Assembly: GCA_903838355.1 (NCBI GenBank)
Contig: CAILYC010000021.1
Coordinates: forward strand, 1 to 54,801
From: an uncultured Burkholderiales bacterium
GTDB lineage: Bacteria; Pseudomonadota; Gammaproteobacteria; Burkholderiales; Burkholderiaceae_C
DNA: 54,801 bases
Direction: 5' to 3'
Shown here piece after piece: positions 1-6,945 of this stretch. Under the pieces are notes generated by a model. The model worked only from the letters and a program-made list of their open reading frames with translations. It did not search any database and was not told the origin of the DNA. Both the position numbers and the translations under genes were made by a program. Numbering within the stretch: position 1 is the stretch's first letter; each line of letters begins with the position of its first letter.

Positions 1-8
1 GAGTTGAT

Positions 9-149
9 TTAATCAATATTCTCAACTCCTAATTTTTTTAGTTCTTTATTTATTTTTTTAAGCTGAATACATGAATGTATAGCAACAACCAGCGAAAGTG
101 GAGAAATAATTAATACGCACTCTATCAAATATTTTGAAATTAAAAGCAT
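9..149 (-). CDS. Putative small membrane protein, 46 aa
   Basis: An open frame of 46 codons runs from ATG at 149 to a TAA at 11-9. The peptide starts MLLISKYLIECVLIISPLSL and continues with a hydrophobic run to about residue 24, which would make one membrane-spanning segment. A lysine- and leucine-rich, probably helical tail follows and ends in GVENID. It lies 42 nt downstream of the 158-aa gene on the same strand and shares its strong AT bias, so it could be the last gene of that cluster. No clear Shine-Dalgarno sequence precedes the ATG. I do not recognise a family. The orderly layout (membrane segment followed by a charged tail) argues for a real gene; the short length argues for caution. 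Confidence 0.42.
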   Translation of the reverse strand: MLLISKYLIECVLIISPLSLVVAIHSCIQLKKINKELKKLGVENID

Positions 150-191
150 TAGCTTATGTATAAGATTTATATAGGCTTATACCTTTTTGAA

Positions 192-668
192 TTAATTTGA
201 ACCCTTAAGCACATCCACTCCATAAACCTTTTTAATTTCTTCATAGCATTTTCCGTAGGAAATTGGTACCGGCTCTTTAGTGGTGCTTATACAAATTAAT
301 CTTAAAAGTTGAGGACCTTTAATTCCAAAGAAATGAATTTGATGAACTTTTGATTGATATAAGTCTACAGTTACCTTAATAATAGCTAATTTTAAGCCTT
401 CAACATTCACATAAACTGCGGACGAATCAACGCTTACAGACGGATTGATAACTCCCTCTGCTTTCATAATTGCTGTATTCTTATCTAATATTGTTTTTTT
501 GGTTTTTAATTCAATTGCTAACAACATTTCAGATGTCAATTCATTTTGAGTTAAACCACCTGCACTTTCACCTCCACTAAAAACAACTATGTCATTTTGC
601 TCAGCCGCACTTAGATTAGTTGAGAATATAAATACCAAAAATGATATGCATAATTTATAAAAATTCAT
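192..668 (-). CDS. Hypothetical exported protein, 158 aa
   Basis: The protein opens with a typical Sec signal peptide: MNFYK, then a hydrophobic core (LCISFLVFIFS), then TNLSAAEQ with a probable cleavage after the AA. Residues 23-158 would be a small periplasmic or secreted domain with alternating polar and hydrophobic segments. The two cysteines near the C-terminus (in LICIST and GKCYEE) could form a disulfide. I do not recognise the family. The gene follows the 118-aa membrane-protein gene by 6 nt, so the two are probably co-translated. Base composition is far more AT-rich than the chromosome to the right, and codon use is A/T-ending throughout, which suggests recent acquisition. Confidence 0.68.
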   Translation of the reverse strand: MNFYKLCISFLVFIFSTNLSAAEQNDIVVFSGGESAGGLTQNELTSEMLLAIELKTKKTILDKNTAIMKAEGVINPSVSVDSSAVYVNVEGLKLAIIKVTVDLYQSKVHQIHFFGIKGPQLLRLICISTTKEPVPISYGKCYEEIKKVYGVDVLKGSN

Positions 669-674
669 ATGTTT

Positions 675-1031
675 TTAATTTCTTTTCTTTCTTTTATTCC
701 ACCACGAGTATATTAAATATATCAAATAGACTGCAATGGCAATATAGCTAGGAGTTGTATTTGCCATTATTTTAGATACGGCTAAGCTAACTGTACCGAA
801 TATGAGCCAAAGTATTGTCCACAATGTATGTTTAATATTTTTCTCTGTTTTTATAACAATAGGTTCATCGTCTTTAGTGGGTATTTTCTGATTTTTATAT
901 CCATCCTCTTTTAGTATTTCTTCAATAGCTAGATGCGCTGATTCACTCAATTCTGAACCTAAAGATTTCAGTTGAATAAGATACTCAATATTATAGTTTT
1001 TATACTGCTCTTTATAATATTCTTTGTTCAT
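675..1031 (-). CDS. Hypothetical small membrane protein, 118 aa
   Basis: The start ATG at 1031 has an AGG six bases upstream. Residues 1-50 are charged and helical. The pattern YLIQLKSLGSELSESAHLAI followed by EEILKEDGY resembles the cytoplasmic head found in many small bacterial membrane proteins, in which a leucine/alanine heptad ends in a lysine- or glutamate-rich turn. Two hydrophobic stretches follow, around residues 69-87 (TLWTILWLIFGTVSLAVS) and 94-108 (YIAIAVYLIYLIYSW), and then a basic tail KKRKKRN-like end that should stay in the cytoplasm. No family is recognised. The gene precedes the exported 158-aa protein by 6 nt and probably forms one transcript with it. Composition is AT-rich like its neighbours. 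Confidence 0.66.
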   Translation of the reverse strand: MNKEYYKEQYKNYNIEYLIQLKSLGSELSESAHLAIEEILKEDGYKNQKIPTKDDEPIVIKTEKNIKHTLWTILWLIFGTVSLAVSKIMANTTPSYIAIAVYLIYLIYSWWNKRKKRN

Positions 1032-1249
1032 AAATTACCTCAATATCTTGTTTCTTCTTCGTTTACAGCACCAATGTCCTAAACTGTTTTCGCAGAACTT
1101 TTGGATACGCTATCCATTAAATCTTTGTTCTCTTGCTTAAATTACGTTCTATCCTTATATTTTTTCCAATTCACAAAACAAATCTAATGACTATTTATTT
1201 TTAGCCATTTTTATTCAGCGTTTACATATTTCAATTGTTTTAATCTAAT

Positions 1250-1558
1250 TTACTTGATATATGAAATATCAATCAGCTCGTATTTCACACTTTCAGTCAA
1301 TCTTGCCTCTCTAATCTTTCCTTTTTTGTAAGCTGAAAAAACATGTTCAGCCATCAAAGTACAGTATCTAGCTGACTTCACACCTTCTTCCGTTAGCCTT
1401 TTTGCTATTTTTTCATACGATAAATTATCTTTATCTCTCAGATCACAGATTCGCTCATAAAGCCATTGAGAATGACTTGAATATGCCATTTTATATAGTG
1501 CTTTAGTAGTAATTTTAACAAGTATTTCTAGATTCTTTGTACTACTAAAGATACTCAC
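1250..1558 (-). CDS. Small helix-turn-helix protein, recombinase-HTH-like
   Basis: Residues 31-75 contain RICDLRDKDNLSYEKIAKRL followed by TEEGVKSARY. This has the spacing of the helix-turn-helix found in the recombinase domain of serine recombinases and in small proteins that carry only that motif (family knowledge, not a search result). No catalytic resolvase domain is present, so it is unlikely to recombine DNA by itself. The frame extends up to a GTG at 1558, whose only upstream GGAG overlaps the glmS stop codon. A 10-bp inverted repeat (1501-1550) lies in the first 20 codons of that version. ATG at 1489 (MAYSSHSQW) is therefore an alternative start that would place the repeat in the leader. 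The gene is AT-rich and sits 8 nt downstream of glmS. Confidence 0.5.
   Translation of the reverse strand: MSIFSSTKNLEILVKITTKALYKMAYSSHSQWLYERICDLRDKDNLSYEKIAKRLTEEGVKSARYCTLMAEHVFSAYKKGKIREARLTESVKYELIDISYIK
1501..1550. repeat. Perfect 10-bp inverted repeat beside the glmS 3' end
   Basis: CTTTAGTAGT at 1501-1510 is mirrored exactly by ACTACTAAAG at 1541-1550, with 30 bp between. It begins 17 bp beyond the glmS stop codon, close to the point (about 25 bp after the stop) where Tn7 relatives insert. It could be an element end, an operator for the adjacent HTH protein, or a transcript hairpin. No T-tract follows, so an intrinsic terminator is less likely. Confidence 0.55.
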
Positions 1559-1566
1559 TTGCTGGA

Positions 1567-3570
1567 CTACTCCACTGTGACAGACTTTGCCAAGTTGCGT
1601 GGCTTGTCAACATCCGAGCCTCTTTTAAGAGCCGTGTGATAGGCCAACAATTGCAAGGGCACCACGTGCAAAAGAGGCGACAACTCGCCGTAATGCTCGG
1701 GCATGCGAATCACGTGCAAGCCCTCTTCGGACTGGATGTGCGTCCCCTGATCGGCCAACACGTACAGCACCCCACCCCTTGCTCTCACCTCTTGCATATT
1801 GCTCTTTAATTTTTCCAGCAAGACATCGTTGGGGGCGACCGTCACAATGGGCATGGCCTGGGTGACCAGAGCCAAAGGGCCGTGCTTCAATTCACCCGCA
1901 GGATAGGCCTCGGCATGGATGTAGCTGATCTCTTTGAGCTTCAAGGCCCCTTCAAGCGCAATCGGATAATGCAAGCCGCGCCCCAAAAACAGTGCATTTT
2001 CTTTTTTCGCGAAATCCTCGGCCCAAGACATCACCAAGGGCTCCAAAGCGAGCACCGCTTGCAAGGCTGCAGGCAAATGGCGCATGGCATACAAATGCCG
2101 GGCTTCTTCCTGGGCACTCAACCGATGCTTGACCTTGGCCAGCACCAGCGTCAATAAAAACAAGGCCGCCAACTGGGTGGTGAAGGCCTTGGTCGAGGCC
2201 ACCCCCACCTCAACACCGGCTCGGGTCACATAGGCCAAGGCGCACTCGCGCACCATCGCAGAAGACGCCACATTGCAAATGGTCAAGGTGTGGCGCATCC
2301 CTAAGCTTTGCGCATGTTTGAGGGCCGCCAAGGTGTCGGCCGTCTCGCCAGACTGAGAGATGCACACCACCAACGTCCTGGGGTCTGGCACCGAGTCGCG
2401 GTAGCGGTATTCACTGGCCACCTCCACACTGGTGGGCAACTGTGCGATGCTCTCGAGCCAATACTTGGCGGTGAGGCCACTGTAGTAACTGGTACCGCAC
2501 GCCAAAATGAGCACGCGGTCAGTTCCCGCAAATACCTCGCTTGCCAAAGCATGCGCTGGCGTCGAATTTGACGATGTTTGGCCGCCACCCTCCACACGGG
2601 GCGCATCAAACAAATCAGTGACGATGCCTTGAACGCCTTCCAAGGTGTCGGCGATGGCTTGTGGTTGCTCAAAAATTTCCTTTTGCATGTAATGCTGATA
2701 AGGGCCGAGTTGTGCGCCTTGCGAATAGGCTTGCATGGCGCGCACTTCGCGCTCGACACGCTGGCCTTGGGCATTCACGATGGCATAAGACGATGCGCTC
2801 AAATCCACCCGATCGCCTTCATTCAAGAACACAAACCCTGGGGTCACGCCCGCCAGCGCCATGGCATCGCTGGCCAAAAAGTATCCCGCAAACTTCGCTC
2901 GATCGCCTGATGGGCCATGACCTTGGCCACCGCTTTGACCACCCAAGCCCAGCACCAAAGGCGAGCCCTGCCTCGCGCCCACCAAACGACCCGGTTCCTG
3001 ATCACAAATGACTGCCAATGCATAGGCGCCTTTGAGCTCACTCAAAGCGGCCTCAAAGGCCTGCATCAAGTCGCCTGCATAGTGTGAATGGATGAGATGC
3101 GCCACGACTTCGGTGTCGGTTTGGCTCATGAAGACATAGCCCCCTTTCACCAACCGCGCTTTGATCGCTTCATAATTTTCAATGATGCCGTTGTGCACCA
3201 AGCCAATTTGAACTGACTTTTGAGATTCTTTGCCAAGCCCGTGTTGGGCCATGCTCACGGCTCGCGAACTGAAGTGCGGGTGTGCGTTGTGCACCAAGGG
3301 TGCTCCATGGGTGGCCCAGCGGGTGTGGGCAATGCCCAAGTGGCCTTGCAATGAGTTTTGCAAGGTGTCCCCAGAGACTTGCGCACTCAATTCGGCCACC
3401 CGCTGGGTACTTCTCGCGCGTTGCAAACCCGCAATTTGCCCCATTTGCGCATTGGGGCTGTAAACCGCCACGCCACACGAGTCGTAGCCACGGTACTCCA
3501 GTCGCTTCAGGCCCTCGACCAACACGGAGACGATATTCTGATTGGAAACCCCAGCCACAATCCCACACAT
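1567..3570 (-). CDS. glmS: Glutamine--fructose-6-phosphate aminotransferase (isomerizing)
   Basis: GlmS makes glucosamine-6-phosphate from fructose-6-phosphate and glutamine, the entry step to UDP-GlcNAc for peptidoglycan and LPS. The N-terminal class II glutaminase starts MCGIVAGVS, where Cys2 is the nucleophile. Two SIS sugar-isomerase domains follow, and the C-terminus is the invariant [15 protein letters not shown]. The ATG has AAGGAG upstream. At 667 aa it is about 55-60 residues longer than the usual 605-610. The extra length sits in low-complexity insertions around residues 208-225 (Gly/Gln-rich, [13 protein letters not shown]) and 323-345 (Gly/Ser/Thr-rich), in the glutaminase domain and the interdomain linker. 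The gene lies 60 nt after glmU, and the two are probably one operon. Confidence 0.97.
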   Translation of the reverse strand: MCGIVAGVSNQNIVSVLVEGLKRLEYRGYDSCGVAVYSPNAQMGQIAGLQRARSTQRVAELSAQVSGDTLQNSLQGHLGIAHTRWATHGAPLVHNAHPHFSSRAVSMAQHGLGKESQKSVQIGLVHNGIIENYEAIKARLVKGGYVFMSQTDTEVVAHLIHSHYAGDLMQAFEAALSELKGAYALAVICDQEPGRLVGARQGSPLVLGLGGQSGGQGHGPSGDRAKFAGYFLASDAMALAGVTPGFVFLNEGDRVDLSASSYAIVNAQGQRVEREVRAMQAYSQGAQLGPYQHYMQKEIFEQPQAIADTLEGVQGIVTDLFDAPRVEGGGQTSSNSTPAHALASEVFAGTDRVLILACGTSYYSGLTAKYWLESIAQLPTSVEVASEYRYRDSVPDPRTLVVCISQSGETADTLAALKHAQSLGMRHTLTICNVASSAMVRECALAYVTRAGVEVGVASTKAFTTQLAALFLLTLVLAKVKHRLSAQEEARHLYAMRHLPAALQAVLALEPLVMSWAEDFAKKENALFLGRGLHYPIALEGALKLKEISYIHAEAYPAGELKHGPLALVTQAMPIVTVAPNDVLLEKLKSNMQEVRARGGVLYVLADQGTHIQSEEGLHVIRMPEHYGELSPLLHVVPLQLLAYHTALKRGSDVDKPRNLAKSVTVE

Positions 3571-3630
3571 GCCTACACTCCTTGATTGGTACTTCTTTGC
3601 TCAACGTCGCGCATAAAAGCTCGGCCGCAT

Positions 3631-5052
3631 TCAGCTTGATGCTTTATTGGTGGATTTTTTCTGGGGACGGCTCCAATGGGCAAGACTTATCGTCTTGGCA
3701 CGCGTGAGCGTCAATGCACCCGCTTGGGTGTTTTTGCTGATCACGGAGCCCGCCCCGACCGTCCCACCTTGGGCAATGGTGACAGGAGCCACCAACACCG
3801 AGTTCGAACCCACATGCACATCGTCTTCAATGACCGTTTTGTGCTTGTTGGCCCCGTCGTAGTTGGCGGTGATGCTGCCAGCGCCATAATTGACTCTATC
3901 GCCCAGCTGTGCGTCTCCCACGTAGGCCAAGTGGTTCGCTTTGGAACCCACACCCAGCGTTGAATTCTTGATCTCCACAAAGTTGCCAATGTGCACCTCC
4001 GCGCCAAGAACCGTACCGGCCCTGAGTCTGGCGTAGGGCCCCAACTGGGACGCCGCACCGACCGTGATCAAGGCGCTGACACTCTCGCCTTGAATGTGGG
4101 TAAAGGGCTTGACCACCACATCGGCACTCAGGTGCGCATTGGAGATCACACAATGGGCACCGATTTTGACACCGGCTTCGAGCACCACCCGGCCTTCAAA
4201 GACACAGCCCACATCGATCTCGACGTCCTCGCCGGCTTCTAGCTCACCCCTCACATCGATGCGGGCTGGATCGGCCAAGCGCACCCCCGCGCGCATCAAC
4301 CGTTGGGCCACTTTGCCTTGATAAGCTCGCTCCAACTGGGCCAATTGCTCAGGGTCATTGACCCCAGCGACCTCGGTGGGATCGGCGCATGCATGGGTGT
4401 GAACCTCCAGACCCTCGCCGACCGCCATGGCCACCAAATCGGTCAAATAATATTCTTCTTGCGCATTGTTGTTCTTTAAAGCAGACAGCCAACGGTGCAG
4501 GCGTGCATTGGGAATCACCATCACCCCCACATAGACCTCATCGATGAGGCGTTCCAGAGGAGTCGCATCTTTTTCTTCGACAATGCCCATCACGCGGTGA
4601 CCCTCCTCAGGGTGTCGCAAAATCCGGCCATAGCCTTTGGGGTTCGACATCTTCAAGGTGAGTAGTGTCAAATGCTCCCCAGCCGAGGCAGCCACCAAGT
4701 CTTGAAGTGTGGGCAAACCAATCAGGGGCACGTCACCCGACAGCACCAAGGTGCAACCCGCCAGGGTTAGAAGGGGGAGGTGCTGGGCTGCGGTTTGCAC
4801 AGCGTGACCCGTTCCCAACTGGGGCTCTTGGAGCGCAAACAACAACGACGGGTGCTGGGCCAATGCCGCTTGAACTTGTTGCGAGCCATGGCCCACCACC
4901 ACCACTTGGCGTCTGGCGCCCAAAGCCTGTGAGACTTTGATAACATGCTCAATCAAGGCGACGCCCCCCAAAGCATGCAAGACCTTGGGGATGCGACTCT
5001 TCATTCGAGTGCCTTTCCCAGCGGCCATGATCACGACATCCATCCCACCCAT
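3631..5052 (-). CDS. glmU: Bifunctional UDP-N-acetylglucosamine pyrophosphorylase / glucosamine-1-phosphate N-acetyltransferase
   Basis: GlmU acetylates GlcN-1-P and then transfers UMP to give UDP-GlcNAc in the cytoplasm. The N-terminal nucleotidyltransferase carries the signature MAAGKGTRMKSRIPKVLH (from about residue 9). The C-terminal half from about residue 260 is a left-handed beta helix of hexapeptide repeats, ending with the acetyl-CoA-binding loop around GAGSITANYDGANKHKT. ATG at 5052 is preferred over ATG at 5043 because AGGA lies 8 nt before it. Length (473 aa) is near normal (about 455). The gene precedes glmS on the same strand, so the two steps flanking GlcN-6-P are encoded together; GlmM is elsewhere. 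Confidence 0.97.
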   Translation of the reverse strand: MGGMDVVIMAAGKGTRMKSRIPKVLHALGGVALIEHVIKVSQALGARRQVVVVGHGSQQVQAALAQHPSLLFALQEPQLGTGHAVQTAAQHLPLLTLAGCTLVLSGDVPLIGLPTLQDLVAASAGEHLTLLTLKMSNPKGYGRILRHPEEGHRVMGIVEEKDATPLERLIDEVYVGVMVIPNARLHRWLSALKNNNAQEEYYLTDLVAMAVGEGLEVHTHACADPTEVAGVNDPEQLAQLERAYQGKVAQRLMRAGVRLADPARIDVRGELEAGEDVEIDVGCVFEGRVVLEAGVKIGAHCVISNAHLSADVVVKPFTHIQGESVSALITVGAASQLGPYARLRAGTVLGAEVHIGNFVEIKNSTLGVGSKANHLAYVGDAQLGDRVNYGAGSITANYDGANKHKTVIEDDVHVGSNSVLVAPVTIAQGGTVGAGSVISKNTQAGALTLTRAKTISLAHWSRPQKKSTNKASS

Positions 5053-5157
5053 TGTTTGTATCCTTTAATGAACCACGCCATTATCGACCCTCAAAGGGCC
5101 AGTTTGAACGGAATTAACACCCCTGGTGCTTTGGTTTGCCCCAACAAAGCTGCAGGC

Positions 5158-6087
5158 ATGGACTTGGGCAAATTCAAGCGCACGGCCTGGGTGGGACTCA
5201 TGGCCGTGATTTTATCGGGATGCAGTGTGGTGCAATCCCTCTACAACAATGCGCCGCAATTGGTGTACTGGTGGCTTGATGACTACGTCGACTTTCGTCA
5301 GGACCAAAAAGACTGGGTCAAAATTCGTTTGAGCGATTTGCTGGTCTGGCACCGCTCGAGCCAGTTGCCCATTTACCTCGAGCAAGTGAAAAAACTCACC
5401 GACCTGGCCCAAGGCGAGATCACGCCGGAAGTCGGCTGCGGCCTGGTGCAAACACTTTTGGACACCCAAAACGCCTGGCTCGATCAAATGAGCCCGCCTT
5501 TGAGCATTTTCTTGTCCAGCATGAGCCAGCGCCAGGTCCAGCACCTGCAAGAGGCTTTCGCGCGAAAAAACAAAGACTGGTCCAAAGAGTGGCTGGAGGT
5601 GAGCGACCAAGATCGACTGGCACACCAAGCCGACAAAGGCATTGAGCAGGCCCAAGACCTTTATGGCAAATTGAGCGCCTCGCAAAAAGGCGCTTTGCGC
5701 CAACTGGCCAAAGAATCGGGTTACGACGCGCAAAAAAGCCTGGGCCTGCGACATGCGCGTCAACAGCAGACCCTGCAAACCATCGAGCAGTTGAGACAGA
5801 TGGCCAAAACACCCGGCAAAGGCAGCTCTCTGGTGCAACCCAGCGACGCCCCACTCGCAGAACCTTACGCGCCGGCAGCTGTCGCTTTGGTGCGCGATGG
5901 GCTCGAGAAAATGCTGCAACCGCTAGACCCCGACTTGCGAGACTACAACACCCGGCGCTGGAACATGAACTGCCAGTCATCGAGCCGCTTTCATGCGCTC
6001 ACGACCCCAGAGCAGCGCCAGCATGCCAAACTCAGGCTCAAGCGCTACGCCCAGGATTTTCAGGCCTTGCTCGCCACCGCTCCTTAA
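5158..6087 (+). CDS. DUF6279-type lipoprotein
   Basis: Starting at ATG 5158, the protein has a short basic N-terminus and a lipoprotein signal peptide ending in ILSGC (Cys22). It should therefore be lipidated, and with serine next to the cysteine it would go to the outer membrane. The following stretch NNAPQLVYWWLDDYVDFRQD is the hallmark of the DUF6279 family of proteobacterial lipoproteins, whose function is unknown. The rest (309 aa in total) is alpha-helical, rich in Gln and Lys, with no catalytic motif I can recognise. The frame continues upstream to an ATG at 5068, but that would bury the signal peptide 30 residues inside. The gene is divergent from glmU, with about 105 nt between their starts. 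Confidence 0.8.
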   Translation: MDLGKFKRTAWVGLMAVILSGCSVVQSLYNNAPQLVYWWLDDYVDFRQDQKDWVKIRLSDLLVWHRSSQLPIYLEQVKKLTDLAQGEITPEVGCGLVQTLLDTQNAWLDQMSPPLSIFLSSMSQRQVQHLQEAFARKNKDWSKEWLEVSDQDRLAHQADKGIEQAQDLYGKLSASQKGALRQLAKESGYDAQKSLGLRHARQQQTLQTIEQLRQMAKTPGKGSSLVQPSDAPLAEPYAPAAVALVRDGLEKMLQPLDPDLRDYNTRRWNMNCQSSSRFHALTTPEQRQHAKLRLKRYAQDFQALLATAP

Positions 6088-6124
6088 AGATTGTTGATCG
6101 CACCTGAGCGCGCACAGGGTTGCC

Positions 6125-6730
6125 CTACAAAGGCCTGGGCGTTGGTGGTGCAATGGGCCAAACCACCCCGTTTTCGTTGAGCAGTGCATCAAGGGCCATA
6201 TCGTGCTCTTCGGGCTCAAAGTCCTCGATAAAACCTTGCGCAAAACCCACCCCCACCGTGAAAGGCCTGGGCTCCAAAGAGGCCAAGGTGCGGTCATAAA
6301 AACCACCCCCATAGCCGAGTCGGTAGCCGCCTGCGGCGTAACCCACGCAGGGTACAAAGAGCAAGGTGGGCACAATCATTTCGGTGTCCTTGGGCTTGGG
6401 GATGTTGTAGGCATCCTCTTGCATGGGGCAACCCGGGTACCACACGTGAAAACTCAAGGTTTTGGTCTCGGGATCGACCACCGGCAGCCCAATGCGACGG
6501 CGAAGCGGCTGGTCGAGCAGTTCCCCATCCTCTTTCCATCGATGCAAGGCCGGCAAAGGATCAAACTCCCCCTTGATGGGCCAATAAGCACCAATCACCG
6601 CCTCGTCTCGACCCAGCAGCCAAATGCGCATGACGCGCTGCAACTGCTCGGCGCGTTCGAGCCGATCGGGCAAGCGCATCCGCTCCTCCAAGAGTTGGTT
6701 GCGCAAGGCTTTTTTTGAGGCTTGGGTCAT
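6125..6730 (-). CDS. 5-formyltetrahydrofolate cyclo-ligase family protein
   Basis: The family makes 5,10-methenyl-THF from 5-formyl-THF at the cost of ATP. The N-terminus KKALRNQLLEERMRLP, the mid-region YWPIKGEFDPLPAL and the C-terminal segment VGYAAGGYRLGYGGGFYDRT (the ATP- and folate-binding loop) are all family features. ATG 6730 (MTQASKKALR) gives 201 aa, the usual size. Starting at 6838 would add 36 residues of no family character that overlap the divergent leader. It converges on the DUF6279 gene with a 37-nt gap. Together with metF and ahcY in this window it belongs to one-carbon metabolism. Confidence 0.9.
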   Translation of the reverse strand: MTQASKKALRNQLLEERMRLPDRLERAEQLQRVMRIWLLGRDEAVIGAYWPIKGEFDPLPALHRWKEDGELLDQPLRRRIGLPVVDPETKTLSFHVWYPGCPMQEDAYNIPKPKDTEMIVPTLLFVPCVGYAAGGYRLGYGGGFYDRTLASLEPRPFTVGVGFAQGFIEDFEPEEHDMALDALLNENGVVWPIAPPTPRPL

Positions 6731-6945
6731 GGTGATTTTCGGCTCCAACGGGCAACACTCGTCTCCAGGGCGTCCCAACCCCGATGGGGCAAGAACACTC
6801 AAAGTCAGGATCCCCAAAATCTGGCTCTCTTGGAACAAGTCCGCTCCAAGCTAAAAAAGCCAGCATTGGGATTTCAAGCTTCTGGCGTTATTATCAGGGA
6901 TACTTTGCGAGAAACAAGACTTCCATGATGAAAGAGAAAGGTCGC

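Noticed and set aside
1-28. Intrinsic terminator (GAGTTGA/TCAACTC stem followed by T-rich DNA)
   Set aside because: The stem is AT-rich and the T-run starts several bases later; it also overlaps the end of the putative 46-aa gene.
1541-1569. Tn7 terminal sequence (TGTGGGCGGACA-like) at the glmS junction
   Set aside because: No TGT-starting end or 22-bp TnsB-type repeats could be found at the expected position, so only the location, not the element, is supported.
3179-3604. Overlapping long open frames opposite or within glmS, glmU, uvrA, tyrS and other genes
   Set aside because: GC-rich coding DNA produces long shadow frames; these have no recognisable domains, no ribosome-binding sites and odd composition.
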